Counted from the first letter of the stretch, positions 13,593 through 22,109 are shown. The stretch: 22,649 nt of DNA from Promethearchaeota archaeon (GCA_019058135.1 JAHLWE010000225.1:1-22649), one strand, 5' to 3'. Numbers and translations: made by a program. The notes: generated by a model not told the origin, from the sequence alone.

Positions 13593-15035
13593 CTAGATGT
13601 ATGTTTGTATTAACATTTTAATCCGTGAAATAAATTCATCCAAATATTCATCAATTCTCTCAATAAAATCTTCGCTACTAATGAATAGAAGAAGATATAA
13701 ATTAAATTTCTCAATATTTAGTTTCTTAAATAATATCTTTTTAGTTTGAGAAATTCCAGAAGACACAAGAAAATCTTTTTTCAAAATCTTAAATTCCTTA
13801 AATGTCTTATATAATGTCTGAAAATGAGGGGCGGAAATCTCGAAAACTTTTCCTGAGACGTCATCTCTTGAAAAGTTAGATAAAATTATTGCTTTTTCAT
13901 CTAAGAGTAAAATAGCTTCAGAATCAGTTTTATTAGCAAACCATTCCAATTGTTTTCTAAAAATCTCTCTATTTGGAGATAATCGGCTAATACCGTAGGA
14001 AAAGGCAGAGACCAATGACCAGTGATCAAATATTGATGTCTCAAATATCTTAATGTAATAATTTTGAGTAAATTCTTGAATGCTCATAATTATGAATTCA
14101 ATGTTTTCGCGAATTCGTTTTTCATTTTTTATGTCTGGGTCTGTTTTATGCAAACATAAAACAATCGGAGGGTAATCATCAATGTTATTAAGAGATTCAA
14201 TTAATCTTTTAAAATATTTTAATTCTTCCTCCCTTCTCTTTAAATCTTGAACATCAATCAAGAAAAATAATAAATCAACGTTATATAAATAAACTTCACT
14301 TTCCTTAAGATATTGATCTCGGTAGCTTTTCTGACCACCAAGTTCCCATCGGATTAGTTGAGCACCAAATAACTCACTTATTTCCCTTGATACACCTTTA
14401 GTTGGTAAGACTTTTATTATTTCAGAATATTTTTTCTTTATTCCAAGAACGAATGAACTTTTGCCGGACCTATCCAATCCCGCAAATAAAATTTTTATCT
14501 GTCGAGTTTGGGAAAAGGGCTGCTTTAAATCTTTAATAAAATTTAATAATTGCATACGTAGAGAATCTAAAATATTTTTCATTTCATTTGAGTCCTTAGT
14601 ATTTTGTATTTGAGTAGCAGATTTGTCAATAATAACTCGTAAATATTTAATATTATCATAGAAAAATGATTTGTTTTCCTCGTCAACTAAAATAGTAATT
14701 GTAGCCGCTTTTGCTTGACCTCTTGCTTCAGGATCAAATATAAGAAAAAAATAGGTTAATCCATTTAATTTAATATCTGGGAAAGGTAAAATGCCAAAAT
14801 AATTAACACCTTCTATTGCATTGCCATCTTGATATGTTGCCTCTCCCATAAGCAAACTTATGGTTTTCATTGCTATTAATAGGCGTGAATTTTCATCCAA
14901 ATCCTCAGGATAATAATATTTAGGTGTTGGCCCTTCCGCATCAAAAATGGATACAACAATAGCTTTAATAAGTGAAGATTCTTCTATATTCTTCACGTTA
15001 TTATCGGATTCATTTGAATTCTGACTATTAGCCAA
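13593..15035 (-). CDS. Longin-GTPase-roadblock-like fusion (Arf/Rag-like small GTPase)
   Basis: A 480-residue protein with three parts. Residues 20-140 look like a longin domain (LIKAIVVSIFDAEGPTPKYY, LTYFFLIFDPEARGQ). Residues 179-350 are a Ras-superfamily G domain: P-loop GLDRSGKSS (186-194), switch I Thr212, WELGGQ (230-235), HKTD (296-299) in place of NKxD, and ETSI (332-335). The WxLGGQ form is Arf/Rag-like. The Walker B Asp of DxxG is Glu here. Residues 360-480 form a C-terminal alpha/beta domain (AILLLDEKAIILSNF, ISAPHFQTLYKTF, LYLLLFIS) that parallels the tail of the second GTPase and, in layout, the roadblock tail of Gtr/Rag GTPases. It probably acts as a nucleotide-controlled switch at membranes, with its own longin as a built-in regulator. 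Alone in its transcription unit. Confidence 0.85.
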   Translation of the reverse strand: MANSQNSNESDNNVKNIEESSLIKAIVVSIFDAEGPTPKYYYPEDLDENSRLLIAMKTISLLMGEATYQDGNAIEGVNYFGILPFPDIKLNGLTYFFLIFDPEARGQAKAATITILVDEENKSFFYDNIKYLRVIIDKSATQIQNTKDSNEMKNILDSLRMQLLNFIKDLKQPFSQTRQIKILFAGLDRSGKSSFVLGIKKKYSEIIKVLPTKGVSREISELFGAQLIRWELGGQKSYRDQYLKESEVYLYNVDLLFFLIDVQDLKRREEELKYFKRLIESLNNIDDYPPIVLCLHKTDPDIKNEKRIRENIEFIIMSIQEFTQNYYIKIFETSIFDHWSLVSAFSYGISRLSPNREIFRKQLEWFANKTDSEAILLLDEKAIILSNFSRDDVSGKVFEISAPHFQTLYKTFKEFKILKKDFLVSSGISQTKKILFKKLNIEKFNLYLLLFISSEDFIERIDEYLDEFISRIKMLIQTYI

Positions 15036-15230
15036 CTTATACCCTTTCTTACCTATTATTTCAATTAATAGATTTTTACTAGTTTAATCTATTTAATTTA
15101 TTTAAATCTTTAATTATTTTTAATTGGTTCCAAAACATAAATTTAATTTAATTTAATTATAGAATCGTTAGAAATCATTAAATCTTTGAAAAATAAGGAT
15201 ATCTTTTCTTTCTCTATTTTAACGCGAAAC

Positions 15231-15668
15231 TTATGATTTGTCCTTAAATTCTTTTTTTTTTAATTTAAGGATTAATTTTTGGACCTCTTGATATTCTGTT
15301 TTTAAATGATTAAAGATATCTTCGCTACTAATATTTTGAGATTCCAATTTCTTACCAAAATCGTAAAAAGGAAATCCTAATCTAGTATATTGATATCGAT
15401 ATAATTCATACCCCTTTGATAATAATGAAGCATTTACTAATTCCCGGATTAAAGGTGCAGTTAAAATTTTTAGATTTGCAGAGATTATCTTTCTTATTAC
15501 ATCTAGAGTAATAAGGGTAGCCTCCATTCTTGTTGCGGCTGTTTCAAGTAATAATGAATTGATAATTGCTTCAGGTTTAAATTTAACAATCTCTAATTTA
15601 CTATTTATAACGTTTGGGATTAAATCTTTAACTAATTCAAACTCATCTTGTAGCTTTTTATCCTTCAT
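15231..15668 (-). CDS. Stand-alone ATP-cone protein related to the N-terminus of anaerobic ribonucleotide reductase
   Basis: A 145-residue protein. Residues 25-105 match the ATP-cone nucleotide-binding domain and, more closely, the N-terminal cone of class III reductase NrdD: FKPEAIINSLLLETAATRME, then LTAPLIRELVNASLLSKG and YRYQYTRLGFPFYDF. A coiled, Lys/Glu-rich tail of about 40 residues follows. The reductase body, the NrdR zinc ribbon and a kinase are all missing, so this is a free regulatory cone or the amputated head of a reductase. The strong ribosome binding site argues for an expressed gene. It is not close enough to the GTPase gene (195 bases) to be clearly cotranscribed. Confidence 0.72.
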   Translation of the reverse strand: MKDKKLQDEFELVKDLIPNVINSKLEIVKFKPEAIINSLLLETAATRMEATLITLDVIRKIISANLKILTAPLIRELVNASLLSKGYELYRYQYTRLGFPFYDFGKKLESQNISSEDIFNHLKTEYQEVQKLILKLKKKEFKDKS

Positions 15669-15674
15669 GTTTTA

Positions 15675-15680
15675 CTCCTT
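15675..15680 (-). promoter_or_regulatory. Strong Shine-Dalgarno site of the ATP-cone gene
   Basis: On the minus strand AAGGAG lies 6 bases before the ATG at 15668. It fixes this start and is one of only a few canonical sites in the window, where many genes are leaderless or weakly led. Confidence 0.6.
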
Positions 15681-15803
15681 TTCAATCAATAGAACTTCGA
15701 TAAAAATTTAATAAATGTTTTAGCTCTTGGTATTATAAATTATTAAAAAGTTAAAAAAATTAATCCTTAAATTATTATTCTAAAAATTAATCTCTGAGAT
15801 TTA

Positions 15804-16631
15804 ATGGTTAATTCAATTTCTGATAAGTATGAAAAACTTATTAAATTTATTCGACATATATATAATCATATCCGTAAATTAGAGCCTTCTGAATTTCAAG
15901 ATCTTGGTATTTATATCAATATCGATTATGGTTTTTTTGAGGATTTTTCACAAAATGATATCGAATTAATAAAAATTTTTTTGACATCTACTAATTGTGG
16001 GCTTACATTCCGGAAAAGTCATATTGAAGTTAAAAAATCTCTTTTTATTTTAGAAGCTGTAAAATATTTAGATATAGATATTTCAAAATTATCAAAATTA
16101 CTAAATTGGAAAGAGTTTGAAGACTTAATTTCAAGAATTTTTGATAAATATGAATTTAGAGTTATTAAGAACTTTAGATTTACTGACCATTCAAATTATA
16201 GTAGAAAAACTAATCAAAAACGATATGAAATAGATGTGATTGCCATGTTGGGAAGCTTGATTCTTTTAATTGATGCAAAACATTGGAATTGTAGGACAAA
16301 TAATTTATCAGCAATTAATAAAGCATCAAAGCTCCAATCAAGAAGAATGCATGCCTTAATAAAAAATCCTGATGTAATATCCAAATTAATAACTAAACTT
16401 TTAAATCAGAATGAGCTCCAAAAAATAAAAGCATTTATACCCTTTAAACTTATTCCAATGATTGTTACATTAATTGAGAATAAAGTTAAATTAAGTTACA
16501 TTCAAGTTCCTATTGTATCTATTTTTCATTTAAACAGATTCATCCAAGAATTTGATTTCAATGAAAAATTTTTTATTTATGAAATAATCACTAATATAAC
16601 AATTCAAAAAAATTTAACAAATAAATTTTAA
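15804..16631 (+). CDS. Mrr/Hjc-like PD-(D/E)XK nuclease-fold protein
   Basis: A 275-residue protein. Residues 1-95 are helical with no known family. Residues 100-165 hold the nuclease core: LNWKEFEDLISRIFDKY (start helix with Glu106), VIKNFRFTD, then YEIDVIAML with Asp144 and LILLIDAKHWN with Asp157 and Lys159. This spacing, E-I-D then about 12 residues to D-x-K, is the active-site pattern of the Mrr, NERD and Hjc-type restriction-endonuclease-like fold. The remaining 110 residues are helical. It could be a solitary restriction enzyme or a DNA repair nuclease. No methyltransferase or specificity subunit is adjacent. It diverges from the ATP-cone gene, and its ATG is preceded by GAG. Confidence 0.75.
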   Translation: MVNSISDKYEKLIKFIRHIYNHIRKLEPSEFQDLGIYINIDYGFFEDFSQNDIELIKIFLTSTNCGLTFRKSHIEVKKSLFILEAVKYLDIDISKLSKLLNWKEFEDLISRIFDKYEFRVIKNFRFTDHSNYSRKTNQKRYEIDVIAMLGSLILLIDAKHWNCRTNNLSAINKASKLQSRRMHALIKNPDVISKLITKLLNQNELQKIKAFIPFKLIPMIVTLIENKVKLSYIQVPIVSIFHLNRFIQEFDFNEKFFIYEIITNITIQKNLTNKF

Positions 16632-16651
16632 AATTCAGCAATTAGAGATTA

Positions 16652-17593
16652 TTATTTTTTCTTTTCCGTATATGATTTAAATTTCTTTTTAAATAAGCTA
16701 ACAGCTAAATGTATGATTCCTGCCTTCACTTTCGGACCACTTAAAATTAAAAGAAGAACATCACTGACTATTGGTGATAAACTAAATTTTCCATGAGTTC
16801 CATTAATTGTAACGGATTTTAAATCACCAGTATTTAATGCATTAACTATATCATTACCTAATACTGATAATGTTTTTCCAATTGAGGCAAACAACGAGTC
16901 ATTTACTCTTCCTGAAAGTGCGGAAGATAATATCACTCCATCAGGGTTAATAATTGCCGAAGCTTCTATATTCTTATCTAATCTTGATATATTTTTTAAT
17001 ATTTCATCCAAATTGTTGGGGCTGATTTCCTTATATTTTATTTCCTGTTGAGTTTTAAGAGATTCTGGTAAAGTTCTCATTGGCTTTTTTTTAGATGAAA
17101 GATTTTTTGTAAGGGCTTGCATTGCATTCGTCATTGCCGAAGATATCTCTTCTCTTTTTGGAGATTGAATATTTTGAACTTGGGAAGATTGCTTTTTATT
17201 ATAAGTTAATGGAATACTTTGAAGTGAAAAGGGTTGTGGAGGTATTTCTTGTAATATTGAAGTAGGTCTTCCTTCTTTTATCGAAGGTCCATCAATCTCT
17301 GAAATTTTTGGTATTTCTTTGAGATTAAAATCATGTTTCTCATTATCAGGAATATCTGGAGTCCATATATTATTTTGCTCTACTTGTTTTAGGGGTACTT
17401 TAGTATCTCTCTGAATCGTTTTTAAATCATTTTTATTCTTTCGTTTATCCCCAACAATTTCTTTATTTACAGAATTAAAGATCGGAATTTTTACTTTTGG
17501 TGGAGAAAACACTTTCGAAATTGATGAACCGCATTTTCGGCAATATTGGGACTGATTTTCGTTGGTGCTTCCACAATTTGGGCATATAATCAA
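16652..17593 (-). CDS. Zinc-ribbon protein with C-terminal Roadblock/LC7 domain
   Basis: A 313-residue protein. The N-terminal zinc ribbon has CPNC (Cys4, Cys7) and CRKC (Cys18, Cys21). A long disordered Pro/Ser/Gln-rich linker (about 25-190) follows. The last 120 residues are a Roadblock/LC7-type domain: LDEILKNISRLDKNIEASAI, INPDGVILSSAL, a hydrophobic helix (LFASIGKTLSVLGNDIVNAL) and strands SVTINGTHGKFSL and VSDVLLLIL. Roadblock proteins bind and regulate MglA-, Rab- or Rag-type GTPases, and two GTPase genes flank this one. No ATG is available. TTG at 17593 is chosen because the zinc ribbon begins three codons later. No strong ribosome binding site is visible. Confidence 0.8.
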   Translation of the reverse strand: MIICPNCGSTNENQSQYCRKCGSSISKVFSPPKVKIPIFNSVNKEIVGDKRKNKNDLKTIQRDTKVPLKQVEQNNIWTPDIPDNEKHDFNLKEIPKISEIDGPSIKEGRPTSILQEIPPQPFSLQSIPLTYNKKQSSQVQNIQSPKREEISSAMTNAMQALTKNLSSKKKPMRTLPESLKTQQEIKYKEISPNNLDEILKNISRLDKNIEASAIINPDGVILSSALSGRVNDSLFASIGKTLSVLGNDIVNALNTGDLKSVTINGTHGKFSLSPIVSDVLLLILSGPKVKAGIIHLAVSLFKKKFKSYTEKKK

Positions 17594-17772
17594 TCAAGTT
17601 TCACTAATCTTTAGTTTCCTTATCGTTCTTTTATTATGGAACACTTTAATGAAGGAGAAACAAAATTTCTCTAACTGAAATATAATAATTAGAAGTTATA
17701 TATTTTTTCTTCAATAATCTAATAAAAATGTAGATATATTCGAATTTATAGAAGAAACGAGTTTTTATTGTT

Positions 17773-18717
17773 TTAAATTGTAAAAATATCTTGGAAAATT
17801 TCAATAAATTCATTTGTTAAATTTATATCAAATTCATAAGTATCTTTCGCAATCAACAGATAATACCGTCCCCCAGGATCAGAACGGAACTTAATTTCTT
17901 TAAATTGAAAATATTTTCCAAATCTTTGCACAACCATTCCCTCATCCTCTTTTTTTGTAGAACCTTCGATGTCTGCCTCATTAAACCTATCGTGTAATGT
18001 TAGGAAATATGGAGAACTTGCACTTAAAATCTGTTTAATTTCATCATTCGAGTAATATCTCCCAACAAGTAATGAATTATCATCTATGATCATAAGTCCT
18101 TCTGCTTTAATTTTTTTCCCGAATTCAGAAAGAGTCTTATCAATAAGGTTGGATTTTGGATAAAGATTAAGTAAAATTTCCGAAATAGCTAGCATGATAG
18201 AAAATAAATCATAAATAGATGTCTCATAAAAATTAATTTTCTCATATTCTATGGCATTATTAATTTTTTCAGTAAGACCTAATATTAAATTGTTTAAATC
18301 TGTCCTTGATTCTTTAATTAATGCTGGATCAACTTTATGGAAAAAAATATAGAGTGGAGGGACAATTTCGAGTTCTTTAAATTGCTTAATAACATCCTTC
18401 AAATATCTAATTGCATCATCAAAGCGTGCTGAATCTTGAATGTCAATTACATAAATTGCGATTTCAGTCTTATCAAAATATTTACTCGGATTTCGCAAAT
18501 AATTAATTCTGTAAGCCTGTTGACCTCCGAGGTCCCAAGTACTAAATTCATATCCTAAAAAAGTGAATACACTCCTCTCTGCGCCTCGAGTAGGTTTGAG
18601 TATAGCTATTTTTGAAAATTCTTTCTGTAGAGAAAGAATAATTGAGCTCTTTCCTGCGAAGTCTAAACCTGTAAACAAAATCTTTTTTGCTAATTCTTCA
18701 CTTTTGAGATATTGCAT
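17773..18717 (-). CDS. Arf/Rag-like small GTPase with C-terminal roadblock-like domain
   Basis: A 314-residue protein. The G domain occupies residues 10-185: GLDFAGKSS (17-25), Thr43 in PTRGAE, WDLGGQQAYR (61-70), HKVD (127-130) for NKxD and ETSI (165-168). All motifs are intact. Residues 195-314 form an alpha/beta C-terminal domain (GLMIIDDNSLLVGRYYSNDE, ASSPYFLTLHDRF, YYLLIAKDTYEF) that matches the tail of the GTPase at 13593-15035, so the two are paralogues. It lacks the N-terminal longin of that protein. G domain plus roadblock-like tail is the Gtr/Rag layout. No lipid-attachment Cys or membrane helix is visible at either end. The start follows a TATA box at leaderless distance. Confidence 0.85.
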   Translation of the reverse strand: MQYLKSEELAKKILFTGLDFAGKSSIILSLQKEFSKIAILKPTRGAERSVFTFLGYEFSTWDLGGQQAYRINYLRNPSKYFDKTEIAIYVIDIQDSARFDDAIRYLKDVIKQFKELEIVPPLYIFFHKVDPALIKESRTDLNNLILGLTEKINNAIEYEKINFYETSIYDLFSIMLAISEILLNLYPKSNLIDKTLSEFGKKIKAEGLMIIDDNSLLVGRYYSNDEIKQILSASSPYFLTLHDRFNEADIEGSTKKEDEGMVVQRFGKYFQFKEIKFRSDPGGRYYLLIAKDTYEFDINLTNEFIEIFQDIFTI

Positions 18718-18740
18718 TTCTTATTATTTTATAATTTTTA

Positions 18741-18753
18741 ACTATATATTTTT
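18741..18753 (-). promoter_or_regulatory. Candidate TATA box of the GTPase gene
   Basis: On the minus strand AAAAATATATAGT is centred about 30 bases before the ATG at 18717. That puts the expected transcript start almost at the start codon, consistent with a leaderless mRNA. Assignment is tentative because all the surrounding DNA is A/T rich. Confidence 0.4.
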
Positions 18754-18933
18754 AATAAAACAATTTCGCTTATATTTATATTACGATAATATAATAAAAA
18801 AAAACAAATTTAAATTATTGACTGGTATTTTTTAAAAAAAATTAGTTTAAAATTTTTTGAATTAATAACTTTTTAAATCCAAGAATGATAATAATTTAAT
18901 TATTAATTTAATTGATTTTTAGGATTGTTAAAA

Positions 18934-19701
18934 ATGGTCTCTAAATATATTCTTACTGATTCTAAACGTACAGTATTTTTACAAAAAGTAATGCCTACAA
19001 TATTTATTGGATCTTTAATTTGGTTGATTAGTGAAATCTTTTTTAGAGCAATTTTCACAGAAATAGCGTCATTATTGGATATTGGTGCCATATATGTTGT
19101 AATGATTATCCTAAATGCAATTTTATTCGTTATATTTTACGTTGTTTCCCGAAAAGGAAAAAATATTTCTGGACTCATTATTTATTTTATGTTCGCTTTT
19201 ACTGCTGGAGTCCTTAGTGTTCCTATCTTCATATGGCTTTCGGATTTTTCGATATATATTCATGTTTTTGTGAGTTTAGCAGTATGGGGAACAGCAATTA
19301 TATTAATAATAGGGCTTATCTTAAAAGATAAATTTCTCACAGCCGGATACTTTTGGCTTCAATTCCTTTTAATAGCAATAGGCATAATATTGGTGTTATT
19401 ATTTTATATTTTTGTTATGGCAATCACTAATTGGATTGTAATTCTAATTTCTATGATATATTTAATTAGTATATCCTTAATCATTATGTTGTATGGTACA
19501 ATAATGACAAAAAAAATAAAAGATGATTTTTGGATATTTATTGCATTCAGAATCTTATGCTTTTTATTGATATTTGTTGTTATAATTCTAATTGTTATTC
19601 TTATTATTATTGCAGCAATTGCAGGTGTTGATGCTATTGGAGGTTCTGGTGAGTGGTCTTCATCAGGTAAAAAGAAGAAAAAGAAGGAATATCATACCTA
19701 G
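18934..19701 (+). CDS. Multi-pass membrane protein (about 255 aa)
   Basis: About seven hydrophobic segments cover most of the chain (for example FIGSLIWLISEIFFRAIF, VVMIILNAILFVIFYVV, LIIYFMFAFTAGVLSVPIF, and a final LLIFVVIILIVILIIIAAIA). The C-terminus is short, Gly/Ser rich and strongly basic (KKKKKKEYH), so it probably faces the cytoplasm. No family is recognised, and the layout resembles Yip1-like membrane proteins only loosely. An upstream TTG at 18925 is in frame, but the ATG at 18934 stands 10 bases after AGG and is preferred. The gene diverges from the GTPase gene across a 207-base spacer. Confidence 0.75.
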   Translation: MVSKYILTDSKRTVFLQKVMPTIFIGSLIWLISEIFFRAIFTEIASLLDIGAIYVVMIILNAILFVIFYVVSRKGKNISGLIIYFMFAFTAGVLSVPIFIWLSDFSIYIHVFVSLAVWGTAIILIIGLILKDKFLTAGYFWLQFLLIAIGIILVLLFYIFVMAITNWIVILISMIYLISISLIIMLYGTIMTKKIKDDFWIFIAFRILCFLLIFVVIILIVILIIIAAIAGVDAIGGSGEWSSSGKKKKKKEYHT

Positions 19702-19729
19702 GACTTTACAAATTTATTTTTGGAATATT

Positions 19730-20245
19730 TCATTCATGAGTTTCAATTAGTTCAATAATCTTTTTTACTGCCTCTTCTGGAGTATTAGCTCCATGAATTT
19801 TTTCTTTTCTTCTATGATCTAATTTTTGATTTGCCATTTTAGATGACCATCCCTTCACATTAGTTAATACACAAATTGGTTTATTATATACCCATGCAAA
19901 ACAGATCTCACTTAAAGTACCAGCATTTCCAGCTACAGCTATAATTCCATCACCTGTTAAAGCAACTATTGTATTTCTTGCATGTCCAAGCGCTGTCGGA
20001 ATTTTAATATCTACATATGGATTGGCATTATATTTATTTCCTGTCGGTAAAATTCCGATAGTTAAACCATTCTCTTCTTTACATCCCTTACATGCAGCTT
20101 CCATTACTCCTCCCATTCCCCCACATGCAAGAATATATCTATTCTTTGCAATTAATTGACCAATTTTTCGAGCCTTTTCAGCGGTTTCAGAATCTATCTC
20201 ACTACTCCCTATTACGGAGATAATTCCTTTGTAATTAAAATTCAT
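19730..20245 (-). CDS. LOG-like Rossmann-fold protein (TIGR00725-type)
   Basis: A 171-residue protein of the lysine-decarboxylase-like/LOG superfamily. The pattern is ISVIGSSEID (9-18), CGGMGGVMEAACKG (41-54), LGHARNTIVAL (86-96) and AVAGNAGTLSEI (103-114). Canonical LOG enzymes carry PGGxGTxxE. Here AGNAGTLSE stands in the same place, as in the TIGR00725 subgroup. The family binds nucleotides or related ligands, and some members release bases from nucleoside monophosphates, but this subgroup has no firm function. It follows the membrane zinc-ribbon gene by 73 bases and may share its transcript. The length is normal. Confidence 0.85.
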   Translation of the reverse strand: MNFNYKGIISVIGSSEIDSETAEKARKIGQLIAKNRYILACGGMGGVMEAACKGCKEENGLTIGILPTGNKYNANPYVDIKIPTALGHARNTIVALTGDGIIAVAGNAGTLSEICFAWVYNKPICVLTNVKGWSSKMANQKLDHRRKEKIHGANTPEEAVKKIIELIETHE

Positions 20246-20318
20246 TTTTAATATACATTACAAATTTTTTTAAATTTTAAATTAAAAATAATGCTCATAA
20301 TTCAATTTGCATAGACAG

Positions 20319-21083
20319 CTAACTAGGACCAGGGGTTTCCGGATGATATCTAAAGAACTCTGGAATCCTATTCCCACATTCTGGACAAAATGTTAAACCT
20401 TCATTTATTATTTTTTTGCATTCTGGGCATTTAATCTTACCTTGAGGTGCATCTAATGCAGCTTCGATTTGTTTTTCTGGTTCATAGGTTAAAATCTCTT
20501 CTTTTATCGTTTCTCTTTTTGTAAGAATTAATGTAAATGATATTCCAAATATAATAATCAATATTATTAGTATTGGAGGTCCTAATCCAACATTAATTTG
20601 TAAATGGCTAGATAATATTGTATTTTCATCTATAGAATCTATTACTGGAATGTAATTAATAATAAGTGATAGATTATACATTCCGGGGAATAGATAAACC
20701 TGAGGGATTATTGGAATCTCAAAAACTTCGTTTTCAGAAGTATTGGAAATTGGAATTATCTGCTGAAAATTTTGAAAATAACTTCCTCCTAAACCGTCTG
20801 ATAAATCAATTTTTAAGAATCCTGTTATATTACTGGATGTTTCTATTACAATATTGCCACTAAACCAAATTAATTGACTATAACTTTTAATTTCCACACT
20901 TATGTTTTCACTCGCTTCAGATTGAGAAATTTTCGGTATTTTCTTAGTTTCAGAATTGATTTCATATGAATTAACATTATTAAAATTGAGAAATAATAAA
21001 TTTTTTAAATTAAATGAGAAAAGTAGAATAATAATGATCGATAATTCTCTTTTTGATATATTAAATTGCATACGAATTTTCAC
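20319..21083 (-). CDS. Membrane protein with extracellular beta-rich domain and cytoplasmic zinc ribbon
   Basis: A 254-residue protein. An N-terminal hydrophobic segment (about 13-32) acts as signal or anchor. A beta-rich domain of about 115 residues with several Asn-x-Ser/Thr sites follows (for example SSNITGFLKIDLSDGLGG). A membrane helix comes next (about 167-187, PPILIILIIIFGISFTLIL) and a cytoplasmic end with a zinc ribbon: KCPEC and FCPECGNR, four cysteines. The orientation is inferred from the two hydrophobic segments. It starts 14 bases after the AIR-synthase-like stop, so the two are surely cotranscribed. No enzyme domain is seen. A role in protein assembly or sensing at the surface is only a guess. 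Confidence 0.78.
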   Translation of the reverse strand: MKIRMQFNISKRELSIIIILLFSFNLKNLLFLNFNNVNSYEINSETKKIPKISQSEASENISVEIKSYSQLIWFSGNIVIETSSNITGFLKIDLSDGLGGSYFQNFQQIIPISNTSENEVFEIPIIPQVYLFPGMYNLSLIINYIPVIDSIDENTILSSHLQINVGLGPPILIILIIIFGISFTLILTKRETIKEEILTYEPEKQIEAALDAPQGKIKCPECKKIINEGLTFCPECGNRIPEFFRYHPETPGPS

Positions 21084-21097
21084 AAATAATTTTATAC

Positions 21098-22060
21098 CTA
21101 TAGATCAAATAAAATAGTTTCTTCCTTATTAATAAATATATATAATTTTTTTTTTTTAATTACTATTCCAATTTTATGTGCTTCTAGATTATATCCTTTA
21201 AATAAATTAATTACATCTTCTGTATTTATCTCCTTGCATGTAGTTATGAAAGAGGTAGTTAAGTACATTTTAGAATAATCAAAAATTGAATAATTTAAAT
21301 CTTTCAGAAGCTCTGGAAGAATAATTAAATCTATGTCGATCTTAGCTCCTACTTCTGAATATGTTAGTAATTGATACAATGTACCAAAAATTCCGCCGTT
21401 GGATATATCTTTTGAAGAATTTAATAAATGCTTAGTGGCTATTTCATTCATACTTTTTCTTGAATACAATATTTGTTCAGAAGTTTTAAACGTAGCCGTA
21501 TCCCAATAATATTTGCTGGCTTTCCCAGGTTTTCCATCAAAGTCAACAATTAATATTATATCATCATCAATTTGAGCATTTCCGGCAGAAATATAATCTT
21601 CCCTTTTTATTTCTCCAACCATACTTATTGCTAGAGAACAAATCGCTGAGTTTTGATTTGTATGGCCTCTAATGATTGGAACTTTAAATTTTCGGGAACT
21701 TTCGCAAACTCCTCTAAATATTTCGTTACCAATTTTTTCTTTATTATAATTAACTACTAAACTTGCTGCTAGAGGAGTTCCTCCGCATGCATAAATATCG
21801 TCAACGCTTACCATTATTGCACTAAATCCTGCCCCATATGGAAAATTTTCAATAAATTCGGAACGAAGTCCATCTGTTGTGAATAACAATAATTTCTTAT
21901 TTTCTTTAATAGAAGCACTATCTTCACCGTAATCGCTGAAAATCCTTTCACTTTTATATGATTTTGCCCTAATAAAATCTACAATAGGATTTAATGATTG
22001 TTTTTGGATTATATTAATATTATTTCTTATCTTTTCAGCTAATTTTTCAATCATACCCAT
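21098..22060 (-). CDS. AIR-synthase-like protein (PurM/ThiL/SelD/HypE superfamily)
   Basis: A 320-residue protein with the ATP-binding motifs of this superfamily: YGEDSASI (44-51, cf. GDDAA), LFTTDGLRSEF (59-69), VSVDDIYACGGTPLA (84-98) and IIRGHTNQN (129-137). A second conserved block is KDISNGGIFGTLYQLL. These enzymes use ATP to activate an amide, phosphate or selenium substrate, but the exact reaction here is unknown. It resembles the uncharacterised AIR-synthase-related group near methanogenesis marker 2 and Sll0787 more than PurM or ThiL. It heads an apparent operon with the membrane zinc-ribbon and LOG-like genes. The start could be ATG 22060 or two codons later. Its 3' end has a decayed copy at 22110-22225. 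Confidence 0.85.
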   Translation of the reverse strand: MGMIEKLAEKIRNNINIIQKQSLNPIVDFIRAKSYKSERIFSDYGEDSASIKENKKLLLFTTDGLRSEFIENFPYGAGFSAIMVSVDDIYACGGTPLAASLVVNYNKEKIGNEIFRGVCESSRKFKVPIIRGHTNQNSAICSLAISMVGEIKREDYISAGNAQIDDDIILIVDFDGKPGKASKYYWDTATFKTSEQILYSRKSMNEIATKHLLNSSKDISNGGIFGTLYQLLTYSEVGAKIDIDLIILPELLKDLNYSIFDYSKMYLTTSFITTCKEINTEDVINLFKGYNLEAHKIGIVIKKKKLYIFINKEETILFDL

Positions 22061-22109
22061 AATTTTTAATTTCTAATTATTTACTCATGAAATTATCTTA
22101 TTTACTCAT

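Noticed and set aside
18563..19091. Frames 18563-18835 (plus) and 18903-19091 (minus)
   Set aside because: The first overlaps the intact P-loop region of the GTPase gene antisense; the second is antisense to the membrane protein gene.
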